DNA from: Atherinomorus stipes
Taxonomy: Eukaryota; Chordata; Actinopteri; Atheriniformes; Atherinidae
NCBI GenBank assembly: GCA_023101725.1
Contig: JALJCO010010235.1
Span: forward strand, 620,001 to 684,000
Direction: 5' to 3'
Length of the DNA: 64,000 nt
Shown here: piece after piece, positions 1 to 12,763 of the stretch
How positions within the stretch are numbered: position 1 is the stretch's first letter
How the letters are laid out: each line of letters opens with the position of its first letter
The notes under the pieces: model-generated
Told to the model about the DNA's origin: nothing
Seen by the model: the letters and a program-made list of their open reading frames with translations, nothing else
The model's database searches: none
Position numbers and translations under genes: made by a program

Positions 1-3000
1 AGTCAAATTGGCTGGTGATGGGGTGGGGATCAGTGATGAGCTCATCAGTCTGGAGATAGCCTCCCCTGATGTCCCAGATTTAACCCTCATTGACCTGCCC
101 GGCATCACCAGAGTGGCTGTAAAGGGACAACCGGATAACATTGGCGAGCAGGTATGAAGCTTCAGCAGTCAGGAATCTGACCCTGAGTACTTATAATTGT
201 TGGGTTTGTCAATAGTTGCTGTTAAGGATACCAAAAGTTTTCATGTCGATACCATATGGTACCTTTTCATCAATACCAATATCAATTCCAATACCAATGC
301 TTAAAGAAAAACATGAGTGTAACATATATCTTTATTGCAAGGGCAAGATGAAATTTAAATAAAATTTGAGAACAAAAGTCCTGGAAAAAAAAACACTTTT
401 GAAACAATGATAACTTATATTGATGAGTATATAAAGGTAAAAAGAAGATTTTTAAAAAAATAAAAAAAAATTTAATGGTCAAATAATTCAACTACAGGTT
501 TCATTTCATTTAATTTTTATTTCATTACGGTTTTTACCAAACGAGAAACATTACCAAAACAAAATAATATAATAAATGCACCAAAAGTGATAATAAATGC
601 CGTAGATAATGATAATAATAATAATTTAAAAAAAATAGAAGAGTAGTAGAAGAGTATAGAAAATAGATAAGTAAATAAATAAAAAATAATGTACATTTAT
701 CAATTTCATGTACAAAGGAGTGGGAAGAAATACAAAAACTTATTCAATCCCACTCTTTCAAAAAAAAGAAAAAAAAAAACCATATACTGTACATAGATCA
801 CAGTCTTCCGCTTCATGATTATTATTTGCCAATTAGAATGACCAAAATCCAAATAAAACTACTTAATATATGCGTATGTATATACATATGTATCTTTGTG
901 CAGTCAGTTTTTAAACACACAAACAGCTGTCCACGAATACACACTTACACATTTCGCATGTGTCGGGGCGACAGTCTGACACCTACAAACCACTTCTTAC
1001 ATGCCTATCCACCTTATTCTCTCCTATACCTCATAAAAATCAGTTGTTTAGGTGAACATAAGATTATTTAAATTAATTTAATGGAAAATTTAATAGAAAA
1101 TGTTTTTGACTGACAAAGTTTATTTGAACTTAATGGCAATATAAAACAAATAGAAAATAAATTGAAAACAAACAAAAAGAAGACAAACTGAAAACAAACA
1201 AACAAATAAAAACAAAAAAACACAAGTTCAAAAGGAGTGGGTGGAAGCATGAGCTTTAATCCCACCCCAGGAACAAACAGAAACTTCCATTCATTTTGTC
1301 ATTACAGTGTTTCAGAAATCATCACACAGTCCTATAATAAACTAATTATCATACCTCTGTTCAACCATCACTCCCAAAGGAATATATTGTCTTCATATAT
1401 TTATATATTGTAATGATAGTTATAGCAATAATAATGTTATAATGTTACAGTAATGATATGGATAATAAAACTATCAAGTTCCTATAACTCACAAGCTCAC
1501 CATAACTACAACACTGGAATTATACAATAATAGCATAGTAACAACAATAACATGAATACTAAACTAATACTACTACTAATGATAATAATTACAATAGCAA
1601 TAATAATAAACATGATTATTAGTAGATATTTTTGTACTGTTGAAGTATTGTATTTTTATATGTTGATTTAAAGTTAGAGTCTGAAGTCCCCCCACCGTTT
1701 CTGTTTGCAAACAACAGTATTCAAACTTAGCGCTCCTTCCTCTCAGGCTAATGGCCGCCTCGTTCTAGCTAGCCATTCAACTTCAAGCTTCTCCTTCAGA
1801 GCTCAGAAGCGGGTACAAGCCAAATTATTATTAACCCTGGTTTTGTACCCGCTGTCATTTGTGCAATCATTCTTTGTAAATCACCCGTAAACCGTGGTTC
1901 AACCCCTTGCGCAAAATTCTAGATTGCATGTGCAAATTAGCACACGCAAATTTGGATCTTAGTAGATCTGCATGACATACTTCTCACCTGTATTTTCCAT
2001 AGAGCTTGTAACTTACACATTAATTTCTCTATCATTTCAGATAAAGACGCTGATCCGTAAGTTCATCTCAAAGCAAGAAACCATCAGCTTAGTGGTGGTT
2101 CCATGCAACGTGGACATAGCCACCACAGAAGCTTTGAAGATGGCTCAGGAAGTGGATTTTGATGGAGAGAGGACTCTTGGTACATAAAAGTGATTTTTTT
2201 TGTTGTTGTTGTTAAATACCTATCTGACTTCAGAGTTAATCAACTCTTTGATATTTCTTTCTCTCTTTCAGGAATCTTGACCAAACCTGACCTGGTGGAC
2301 AAAGGTGCAGAAGACACAACAGTTGAAATTGTCCAGAATAAGGTCATCCCTCTAAAGAAGGGCTACATGATCGTCAGGTGTAGGGGTCAGAAGGAGATCA
2401 CAGAGAAGGTGTCTCTCACCGAAGCCATAGAGAAGGAGAAAGCCTTCTTTAAAAATCACACACATTTCCAGTAAGTTTACGTATTATTTTAGAGAATGAT
2501 GCAAAGCCTAGAGGCTGCAGTATCACATGAGGTCTGTAACTTTTTATTTGTGCTGTAGGACGCTGTATTTTGAAGGGCAGGCCACTGTTCCCAAACTGGC
2601 AGAAAAACTCACCCTGGAACTGGTGCATCACATCCAGGTGGCTTTTCTTTATTTATGCACTTTGGTGGCTTGTTAATGGCTGTTTTTTTAAACACACTCT
2701 TGTTTTTTAAATTTCTGCCTGTGATTTGTAGAAATCTCTGCCTCGCCTGGAAGAACAGATAGAAACAAAGCTAAAACAGACTCAGGAATCGCTTGACAAA
2801 TTAGGAAATGGACCCCCGTCTGACTCCACTGAGAGACTTGGTTTTCTCATTGATGTAAGCTTTCTAGCTGCCACTTTCATCACATTCTAATCAAAAGTCT
2901 AACCAGTATTGTTTGAGTTTCAGAAGAAAATAGATAATTAAAAGGTATTTTTTTCTCCTTTTATTTTATCCGAATCTGCTCTATCTTTAGAAAGTGACAG

Positions 3001-6000
3001 CATTTACCCAGGACGCCATCTATCTCACCAAAGGGGAGGAACTAAGATGTGGATTCAAGTCCAAAATCTTCTCTAAACTCAGACAAGAATTTGCACGTTG
3101 GAAGGAAATCATAGATAACTCTGGAACAAACTGTAAGTGACTTCACAACCTCTCATGAGTCAGCTTATTCTTCAACACTACACACAGTTTAAAGGAGAAC
3201 TCAGTCACTTTTTCACCTCAATAAATGCTTTTCGGAATCCCTGTGGGGTAAACAAAGTGTTTACAGAGCGATTCGATGTTTCCTAGCCTCCCGCCGGTGT
3301 CTCTTGCCTGTGAGCAGCACTTGCAAGTCTACCTGAGCAGACCCGACACAGAACTTGTGACAACAGAAACCGCTGTACGGCACTCAGGTCCCCTATCTAC
3401 CGAGCTGCTTCCAGCGCTGATTTGAACCAGACTACCAGCGCTGATTCAAAGAAAACTTTTCTTTAGCCTCCCACTACCTAAACACCGGCTCCTGGCTCTC
3501 AAAACCACATCTTTGCTGGATTCTTTACGTAGATTTTATTCAAAAGTTCAAATCTGCACGTCTCTATATTCTCTCTTTTTACTCTTAAATGCTTTTAATT
3601 TTGAATCATGCTTCTAATCGTTTTTTCTCTCCCTTTTGCTTATAATGTTTAATGTAAAGCACTTTTAATTGTTCTGTACATGAAATGTGCTATACAAATA
3701 AACTTGCCTTGCCTTGCCTACCAGAGTGAAGAACCGATTCATGTAGCTTGCACTGCCTGGGTGCCGGGTGAAGCATCACTGCTTCAGGCTCCATAATCAC
3801 TGTTCATGTCCGCATAAAGTAAATAAAAGTTTGTATTCTTACCTGCTGCCCACCAACACCAGAGAAAAATTTAATCCACGGCATTTTTACCTGCAAATCG
3901 CGGGTAAAACGTCCCATTGCAGGAGAGACAGGTCTTTGCTTTGAGCAGAGGGAGACGAGCTGCTGCTACCAACGTAGCAAAGTAGCATCAACAAGCTAGT
4001 AAAAGCTTAGAAATATATTCAGGAATCAGAATAGAAGAAAGACAGGTAGAGAAGCCGTCTGTGTGCTGTGGGGGGGTAGGGGGGTACGAACTTTACGACA
4101 GTGAAAGGACCCAACTAGGGGGAGCCCCGAGTTGAAGTTACTGAGTTCTGTTTTAAGCCGCTTTACCCTGAAAAAATGTTTCATTTTCTGACACTATCTG
4201 CGGTGGTTTTGTTCATATTTTGCAGTCAGCTGGAATATTCATAATCAGGTGGCTCAGTATGAACGCAGGTACCGAGGAAAAGAACTGCCCGGCTTCATCA
4301 ACTACAAGACCTTTGAGGCCATGATCCAGGAGCAAATCAAAGAGCTGGAAGAGCCTGCTGTCCAGAAGCTCAAAGGAGTGGCAGGCACGTCCTCTTATGT
4401 TGCTATAATGATTTCAGGCTCTTATAATACAAGATTAAGCAGTGAAATAATTAGATTCATGCTGTAGTTAACTTTCAACCATTTAGTTGCAACATACATT
4501 CCTTTGCTAGGCTGTTATGAATCTGACTTGAATTTTTCTGTTTGTTAAGCGCTCTGAAGTGACATTGTCATGAATTGACGCTATACAAATCAAGTTAAAT
4601 TTAATTGAATTGAATACTGCTGCTAACTAGATTTAAAACTGTACAGATAAAAAGTGGGAACAGTTGGTTCCTGAGCTGCTGTGTGCTGACATTTCCAGTA
4701 TTTATTAAATAGAGATGCACCGATCCAGTTCTATCCGATCCAATCCAATACCGATACCTGGGCTGGGCGTATTGGCTGATACCTGATATCGATTTGATAC
4801 TGCTATTGAATGAATAAACCGTATACCTTGCCATTGGTGTGATGACGTGACCAGCATTGCAAACATAGAATTGAATTGTCTAGATCACTCTAACTGTATA
4901 GCTGTGTATGGCTTTACTAAAAAAAAAAAAGAAATGATTGGATAGGAATCCTGTTTTGTTTCTGTCACGCGTGGTGTGGTGCTTTGTTTAAAAGCTGTTG
5001 GATGGCAATGATGTCACGCAATCACGTAGCAGCGCTATCCGTTAATACTCCGCCTCCAGAGTAAAGGTACAGTTTGTTGTGGGGATGCAACGTAAAATCA
5101 GCATATCCGTACTAAAACCCACCCGATCCGGCCTGGCCCGACCCGAACTGACCCAGACTCGCGGGTGGAAACGGGGCAAATGATATGATGTGGCACACTA
5201 GAAAGAACTGTATGCCTTGCCATCAGCACGATGGCGTTACTGGCGTTGCAAACATAGAATTAAAATGACAAGATTGCTGTAACTGTACAGCTGTGTATAC
5301 CATTTATCCAATCTCCAATCCAGCTAATCTGAACCAATATCCGAGCCGGGTATTGGATCGGTGCATCTCTAATACCAACGTGTAAGGCAAGTAGAAGTTT
5401 CCTTTAATAAACTGTAATTGCAGCTTTAATCATATTCGAAAGAACCTCATATTATAGTTGCCAAGTATTGTTTTATTGTTTGTTTGTTCAGTATTTCTGC
5501 TTGTATCTAAGTTAATTGTTGTAAATATGTATGTTTTTTAGAAATCGTGAGGAAAGAGCTGCTTATGTTGGCACAAAACAGCTTGGTTGGGCTGCCTAAT
5601 CTTATCAGGATGGCCAAGGTATTATTTTTCTTTATTTATCAGTTTTTTTGTTGGCAACCCTGACTTGATTTTACAATACATTTTAAAATATATTCATAAA
5701 ATAAGACAAAGAAACCAGTTCTGTTTCATTTTAGATGTAATCTGAGGGGGAAAAGCAAAGAAAAAAATGGCTTGATGGCTAAAGTAACATATCAAATCAA
5801 ATTTATTTATATAGATTCACACCAACAGACCGCACAAAGTGTAACAGCAATAATCTATTATCAAATTGGAAGAATTACAGTATCAAATTAAAAGTTATAA
5901 ATAAGCCTTCACACACACAAACAGATAACATAACTGAATTACATAATGGTATTTATAAATGCTTACATAAGTGTGTAATTCAGCATGAAGTCTTTTAAAG

Positions 6001-9000
6001 GGATAAAAAATGTTTTTATTTATTTGTTGTTGTTTTTTCTCACAGATATAGGTATACATATAACTTAGGGGTGCCAGTAATTCTCGTTACACTATTTCTG
6101 AGCAGTTTTGCTAAATAAAGTATTTACTAAGAATCTTTTCTGTGATTTAGATGAAGATTGAAGCCATCCGAAATGAGAGGGAAGTCATGGCAGAATCCCT
6201 GCTGAGGACTCAGTTTAAGATGGAGATGATTGTTTACACTCAGGATGGACGATACAGCAAGAAATTAGGGAAGAGAAAAGAGAGAGGAAACCAACCCTCC
6301 TGTTATTAAGCCTTCTGCTTTTAACAGTGAGAGTGGGAGCCAACCTGAAAGAGATGATGAAACACCTCAACTCCTACTATCAGGTAAGGGTCTCACATCT
6401 GTCAGGTGAAAAAAGAAAGTAAATACCTACCATTAGCTTTGTGTAGTGCGTATCTACATAAGCAAACTACATTCTTTTTCAAGAAATATAGATAATGGGA
6501 CTAAAATGTTGACAATAAAAAGGTAACGTTGAACACTAACCTCTGCATTTGTCACAACCTTGGGTCATAAATTTAGACTCAAAGGTTTTTATTGGGTGTC
6601 ACAGATACCAGCTTCTTTAAGAAGTAACAGACTTCATAATTCTGACATCAAGGATCTGGAGTTGTCTTTGCTGTCATTGGTCACCTGAGAGATTTCAGCC
6701 AGTCCCAGAGTTTATCTCAGAATCTGCAGCTGAATCTTGTTCTACAGGCATCTGTCCTCGATCTGAAACAGACTGTGAATATTAAACTGCATGTCCTCCT
6801 GCTTTTTGCAACTCAAAAATGACATCATGAACCAAGCCAGTTTTTTTCCGATCCAGCTGAGCGTATCGGTCGATACTGATCCGATACCTCTGTGGAATGA
6901 GTGAACTGTATACCTTGCCATCGGTGTGATACGGAGCCCCCCAAGTAACATGACGATTTTTTTTTCTTTTAATTAACTTTTAACCGAAACCACGTCTTCA
7001 GAGCTCAGAGATGTGCGCCGATGTTTTACGAGCAGGTTAACGATAACAGCAGAGTAGATAGCTCGTTAGCTTGATAGTAAAAGCTTTTTTAAAAAGTTTT
7101 AATCCACTCACCTCCAACTCCTTCTGCAGTGTAAAAAGTCCACACTGCAAACTTCAACGCCTCCAAGACTTAATCCTTATCTGTTGTTTTGTTTTGTTTT
7201 GTGTTTTTTGGCGCAGCAGCAGTTAGCAGTCCATTTGTTTACAGTGAGCGGCGCACACAGTGGTTCACATGGGGGACGGAGAGAAGTGAGGGACAGAGAC
7301 GAGACATAAAGGCGTCGATTCGTTCTTTCTGTAAGTTGCAAATGACCAATTCCTGCCTTTCAGTGCAAATGGCAGGAATGGGCTGTATGCACGACTCCAC
7401 TATTTCCTGAACTTAAGGCCTTTGTTTCCTGTCTTTCATTACTGGATGAACTGATTAGTCCAGGTGTGTCTGATCTCAGTAACAGGCCAGACACACCTGG
7501 ATTAATCAGTTTGTCCAATAATGAAAGACAGGAAGCAAAGAAGCTATTTTAAGTTCAGGAAGTAGTGGGGTCATGCGTAGAGCCCATTGGTCAGTGTTTA
7601 CAGAACTGCAGCTCTCACAGAGGTCTGACTTTTTTCTTCCTTTTTATGAATACATGATGTATTGACTACTGTCAGAATGGAAGGACCATTTCACCCAGTA
7701 TGACAAGTGATTCTGAGCAGAATTACCAGCTCTGGCTTTAACTGAAGTTGTCAAAGCTGCTGTCAGAATGGCAGCGCACCAGCTGCGGCTGTCAGATGGT
7801 TAATAGTGGATGCTGCAGCTTTGAGAATAATAAATACATTGCTGCCTCTTGAGTGGTTTATAAAACATGCTACCATGCACATTCCAGATGTTTACATCCT
7901 GAACGTGCATGGTAGATGTGTGCGGCTCGGTGATGTGTGAGCCTCGAGCACTCCAGAGCTCGGGCGGATCTCCGCCAGATCTCCACCAGCCTGCAGCTAT
8001 TAATCTGGGCATGGTTCAGCCTCGTCACACTGGTAGACCACTACATCTCCTGGTGACAAAAGCCAAGGGAAAATTTCCTCATCTTTCATCTTTCTCATTT
8101 ATGATGTCTCTCATCGTCCATCATCATCCACTGCCCACAAACAGCTTTAATCGGCTAGCAGTGCTCAGTCTCCATTAGCATCAACAACATTCTGGGCTGC
8201 AACCTGAAGCGACCAATTGTAAACATTATATAAAGCATTCTGAAAGATGCAGCAATGTATATTAATTTTAATTTATATTTTCAAAGTGGTAGCATCTGCT
8301 ATTATTAATCATTTTGGAAGCAGTAGCAACTGTACTGACAGCAGCTGTGACAGTTCCAAAGCTTGTGGGCTAAATGACCTGCATAGGCCTACCTTATTGT
8401 GAGTGCACGCAAAAGAAAAAAAAATGGCCACGTTACCTGGAGGGCTCCATGGTGTGATGATGCAACCCGCCTATAGCTATATAGCTATATAACTGTATAG
8501 CTGTGTATGACATTTCTTAAAAAAAAAAAAAAAAAAGGATTGGCTCTGAATGCTGGATCAGCCTCATTTATCCGATATTCAACCCAGCTAATTCGCCAAT
8601 ATTGGAGCCGATATCTATTTTAAGGTGCTGTTAAAACCTTTTTAGATTAAGCTGAAAGACGTTTTGAAATAGGTAAGTAGTGGTTGTCACCAAACGATTT
8701 CATTTAAAAAATTAAACATTTGAATGTTTTTAGTCCAAAAACCTTTAATAAAGAACATATTTCATCCAGATTAAACCAAACTCACACGAAGTGTATACTT
8801 TTTGTTTGCTTTGGGTTTTTGTTACAAAGAGATACAGTAGATTTTTCTTGTGGTCAGATTGCAGGCCAACGTCTGGCCGACCAGATCCCACTGGTGATCC
8901 ACTACCAGATGCTGCAGGAGTCTGCCATGCAGCTGCAGAGAGAAATGCTGCAGATGCTTCAGGACAAGGAGAAAATGGAGTCCATGCTTCAAGAGGACGG

Positions 9001-9118
9001 TGGCATAAAAAACAAGAGAGTCCACCTGCAGAAGGCCATTAAGCGCCTGTCAAAGGCACGCCATCTTTTAAGTGAATTCAGCATGAACATATACGATTTC
9101 AGCACAGATATGCTGTGA
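1..9118 (+). CDS. mx: Mx-A: interferon-induced Mx dynamin-like GTPase, 5'-truncated by the window
   Basis: Mx proteins are interferon-induced cytoplasmic or nuclear GTPases that oligomerise on viral nucleocapsids. Exons supported by splice sites and phase: 1..151 (cut by the window edge), 2041..2179, 2272..2470, 2559..2637, 2732..2854, 2991..3132, 4226..4384, 5542..5618, 6151..6383 (problematic, see below) and 8858..9118. The G3 motif DLPG lies at 92..103 and the G4 motif TKPD at the start of the 2272 exon. The internal exons of 139, 199, 79, 123, 142, 159 and 77 bp equal those of Mx-B exactly. The exon ending at 4384 uses a GC donor, which is the only choice that keeps phase. In the 6151 exon the frame runs into TAA at 6307..6309, while the GED/stalk end resumes in another frame ([12 protein letters not shown]). 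Either the copy is frameshifted or 6257..6327 is removed as a GC-AG intron. The final exon ends with an extra [12 protein letters not shown] after the usual LxEF terminus. Family assignment is certain; whether the protein is full length is not. Confidence 0.93.
152..2040 (+). other. Mx-A intron: AT-rich, degenerate repeats
   Basis: No gene seen. It is rich in simple A/T and ATA tracts (580..690, 1380..1660). A degenerate hAT-type terminus (gataccaa... motifs) lies at about 220..300. Two related blocks, gagtgggaagaaatac...aatcccactc at about 719..757 and gagtgggtggaagc...aatcccaccc at about 1235..1266, look like copies of one dispersed repeat tail. Confidence 0.5.
3188..4155. mobile_element. 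Degenerate TIR element with nested LINE 3' tail in an Mx-A intron
   Basis: Imperfect inverted ends: tttaaaggagaactcagtca at the left, and the reverse complement of ttactgagttctgtttta at the right. Nested inside, at about 3640..3720, is the 3' tail of a fish LINE/SINE type, recognisable from aatgtaaagcacttttaatt followed by gtgctatacaaataaacttg and a CCTTG repeat. Related tails lie at about 4545..4612, 10865..10930 (reverse) and 24465..24525. Confidence 0.5.
4711..5376. mobile_element. hAT-like non-autonomous element in an Mx-A intron
   Basis: Perfect 16-bp terminal inverted repeats, AGAGATGCACCGATCC (left) and GGATCGGTGCATCTCT (right). The arms hold diverged repeats of gcattgcaaacatagaatt and aactgtatagctgtgtat. 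The motif fits fish hAT-type MITEs. No matching 8-bp target duplication was seen, so it may be old or nested. A related copy is at about 6840..8615. Confidence 0.7.
6840..8615. mobile_element. Larger relative of the 4711 element, heavily nested, in the Mx-A last intron
   Basis: The left part (ccgatccagctgagcgtatc, ccttgccatcggtgtgat) and the right part (aactgtatagctgtgtatga, caacccagctaattcg) match the two halves of the 4711..5376 element. The interior is expanded by unrelated sequence, including the foldback at 7344..7592. The exact termini are eroded. No transposase frame was recognised. Confidence 0.5.
7344..7592. repeat. Long foldback (palindromic) element
   Basis: An inverted repeat of roughly 110 bp per arm with a short centre at about 7480. 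The left arm carries cactatttcctgaacttaa and cctgtctttcattactggat; the right arm carries the complements (caataatgaaagacagg, ttaagttcaggaagtagtg). Its outer arms pair gaccaat/gggct with agcccattggtc. A half-related copy lies at about 10735..10856. Confidence 0.8.
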
Positions 9119-11412
9119 AAACATTAAACTCATTTGCTGTTACCAAGGAGACATTTAGCATAAGAGCTAAAGAGGAATACATTCCCAACTTTACTTGAGC
9201 ATTACATATGAAGTAGCTTTCTGATACTGTAGATTCATTTTATTTATTTTAAATGAGAAGATATCTGCATGCATCTGTAGGTACAATACAGACTGTTATA
9301 ATTTTTTGCAGATCCTGTTAAAGGTTGAATATGGAACATTTTTATTAAAATAGTGGCATTATGACAATAACATTATGTTTAAATTTACAAGACAACACAC
9401 ACCGCCATTGCAGATGGCCAAATACGATCTCTGTGTGGTAACAGTGTGTTGGGCACAATTAGGCTGGTACAGGAGGAAACTGTGGAAACGGTAAGTGAAG
9501 CAGCTACTTCAGAGCCTCAGAGGTATTGTTATCCGTCTCAGAAGAGGAGTGACCTGAAAGAGCAAAAACTGGAGTAAATTTATTGGATACTACACTAGAT
9601 GGACCCACATGAACGTTTTCCACGGCATCAAAACCACAGAAATGGCGACTTTCCTCCTGGATCAGTAAGCTAGCTTGTTTGCTAACGCGGCTTACGTTAG
9701 CTGTTTCTTATGAACTCCTCTGCATTACTTGTTAGACATGGTGCAGGGTGTTGGTCACTCCTGGCAACCAAGTGGCTAGAGCTGTTTTTCTGCCATTGCA
9801 AAGTTACAACCTAGACACACGTGATGCCGCTGTTCTGTCCGTATTCCGTATTCAACCTTGTTGTTTTGTGCAGGATTTTCTTTTTTGTGCATATGTTTTG
9901 TGGTGTGTCATTTGAATCCATTTTACTTTCCCTCAGCTTTAATAAATAAGTTGATTACATATAAAACTAAGCTGAATCTGTCGTTATTCTCTTCCATCCT
10001 CATTAGCTGCAGTTTCTAACAGCCTCATGTAAAGCTCTTCAGTTGAGAAAGTAAACGCTTCCCTTTTCTTTGTTTTGTAGAGTCTCAATGTTTAAATGAG
10101 ATTTTTAATTATCAAGCCAATAAAGCAACGCTTCCTTGAAATGTTCGTCATGGATCAAAAGTCACAAAGTGAGACTTTCTAACTTTGCAAAAACTGCAAA
10201 TTGTTCACAACACGTCATGTTTCCTTCACTGAACCATGCAATGGCTTAACTTCAATATTTATGGAGCGTATCATCATGTAAGAGCCCAAAATCAAAACAC
10301 CACAGAAGAAATTCAAACCATAAAACTTGTGATCGATCAAACCGTGGAGAAGAAGAAATGAGAGAAGCACAGTGACTTCAACAACTGTGAATTAACAGAC
10401 CTGGCTATTCTACAAAACAAACTGGTTAAGAGGCAGATGTTTAGTGACCAGGGAGCCGGCAGTAAATGAAAGAGATTCAGAAGTCTCACTGAGACTGGCC
10501 AGTAAAGTTCCATCCATAAGGTTTCAGTGGTGAAATAAATCCTGTCTGAGGTACATTACAACCACGTTGGACTCTTGCCATAAATGCATTTGAAAGACAC
10601 CATGAGGAGAAGAAATAAGAGCACATTAGCCACCCCTGTAGAAGCACGGTGATGCAATGGGGCTGCTTCCCAGCAAGAATAATGGCCTGGGAGATTGGAG
10701 AAAACCAAAGGACAAAAAAAAAAAAATGGACAAACTGGTTAATCCAGGTGTGTCTGGCCATTGCCATTGTGGTTACTGAGGTCAAGCACACCAGAGTAAA
10801 TCAGTTGATCCAATAATGAAAGACAGGAAACAGAGGAGCACTACTAAGTAGTGGACTTGCCAAGCCCGTAGGCAAGGCAAGTTTGTTTGTACAGCACATT
10901 TCATTTACAAGACAATTCAAAGTGCTTGATATAAAACATCAGATACACTGTCAGGTGCAGGAGAAAATTTTGCAAAAGAAATTCCGTAAAAAATGTGCTG
11001 CTCATTGGTGGCTCAAACTCATCTCTTGAGATCAGTTTGAGCTTCCTATAATTACTTCTCTTCAGGGTTCCTTTAGGACCAAGAGGTGAGCTAAAAAAGA
11101 GAAAAGACATCACTGAGACAAAGGAGGTCGAGTTGAGATAACTATTTGAGCCATTTGTGAGAAGTGGGATAAACAGATGTCATAATTGTCTGCTCCTGAT
11201 CTCAATTAAGTCTCAACTAAGACATAGTTGAGATCAGGGGAAGACAATTATGAGATCTCTGAGAAATAAGTCAGAATTCTGACTTTATGATGAGAGAGAT
11301 ATGATATTTACACATGATCGTGGTATTAGTTATGCAAATTCTTTTGCTTTATTTTTTCGTAATGACCCGGCTGCACCTCGACTGACTACAAAGGGGTCAC
11401 CTGATTATTTAA
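9119..11412. other. Mx-A 3' flank: spacer with repeat remnants
   Basis: It contains the Mx-A 3' UTR (attaaa at about 9123; the true poly(A) site is unknown). No gene follows it. A degenerate Tc1/mariner transposase trace on the plus strand at about 10400..10720 shows MQWGCFPARIMAW-like coding. A copy of the 7344 foldback lies at about 10735..10856, and a reversed LINE-type tail at about 10865..10930. Confidence 0.5.
10735..10856. repeat. Second copy of the foldback element
   Basis: Shares with 7344..7592 the blocks ttaatccaggtgtgtctgg, caataatgaaagacagg and actaagtagtg around a short centre. The right arm is diverged (agcacaccagagtaaatcag). Confidence 0.65.
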
Positions 11413-12763
11413 TAAGGGTGGGAAAAAAATATCGATACACTGCAATATTGCAATATTGTCATATGCGATACCATATCTATATTTAGGGAGAGACACTACA
11501 GCAAAATAGGGTAAAAAATTTAACTAACTGGTATCACCATGAAACTGTCCTAGTTTATTCCTCACATTAGGGCCATCATTTTTTGTATTGCAAGTTTTCT
11601 GAAATTGCATGTTTAAATATGTAAATGAGGTGTTACATAGCCAAACATGGGCTAAATTGCATACATTTCTAGGGAAAAAAATCTAAACACAGGATTAAGC
11701 CAGGTTCAAAGTTCCTTTTGAATATTGTTCACAAATTAAAGCCAAAAGTTTTTACAAAGGGGATTTTGGATATATCTAGTTATCATTTAACAATTTAGAA
11801 TATACTGTCAACAACCCCAAAAAACTCATTTTTTGGCATATTTTTGGGATGAAATGTTCTATAGATCAGGCTGTGAATGAGATATCAAAAAAATCCTTCA
11901 GTAAAAACTTTAAGAATATAGTCAGGAGCAAAACTTGAAAGTTTGGTTTCTGTAAGTGCTCCTAAAGTGGAGAATCTTTACCCAGAGTAAGAAAGGAAAC
12001 TCATTTTGAGAAAACAGCAACTTTAGTTGCATTTTTGGTGGGATTTGGGTGCATCAGACAAAGTATCATGACATAAACTCCTAAAATGTTTATTTGGACG
12101 TTTTTTTTTGTTTGTTTGTTTGTTTTTCTTACGCTAGTCTCAAAGAAAATATGTTGAAGAAGGGAAAAAAAACAAAAATCTCAAAACTGACCAGGTGATG
12201 AAAAACGGTGTTTTTACCTATTGATCTATTTTACTAGTGAAATCTCGTGCGATTTTACAAAATACCGCAAGATTTTGTAACAGAACGATATAATCTAACG
12301 GTATTTTGTGAAATCTCATGAGATTCAAAACAATTACAAAACGATATCTCGTGAGATTTCATTAGTAAAATTGATCAATACTGCGTTTTTAAATATAGAA
12401 ATGGTATCGGCATATGAAAATATTGCGATATTTCAGTGTATCTATATTTTTCAAGAGTAGCCTACCTAACTGCAGTTACAATGACCGACAAGGGCGCCGC
12501 CATACATCCAATCCATAAGTCTCATGCGGAAGTTCGTTAAATACAGCCAGCAGTAATTATCTGCAGCTTGCAAACAGATGTGTAGGCCTACAGTATAGTG
12601 TAGTCGGGTGGTTAGGGTAAGGAGAAGGGTCAGGGACAGGGTTAGACTTTAGTAAGTTACATGAAAAAGAAACTACCGACTGGGACTTCCGGCATGGATT
12701 GTATATATGGTTACATACCGTTACATACCAGTTGGGTCCCTCTCATATTCTTTCCCACCCTTA
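11413..12763. mobile_element. hAT-type element with 8-bp target-site duplication
   Basis: The termini TAAGGGTGGGAAA (left) and TTTCCCACCCTTA (right) are inverted repeats flanked by identical TTATTTAA at 11405..11412 and 12764..12771. Subterminal aatatcgatacactgcaat and its inverse (about 12400..12450) fit the common fish hAT terminus. The 1351-bp element has no recognisable transposase and carries other inserts, including the inverted repeat at 12223..12376. Confidence 0.85.
12223..12376. repeat. Imperfect palindrome nested in the hAT element
   Basis: The arms gatctattttactagtgaaa (left) and tttcattagtaaaattgatc (right) are inverted copies. The whole segment is rich in reiterated atctcgtg/cgagat units, the pattern of a small foldback element. 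Confidence 0.65.
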
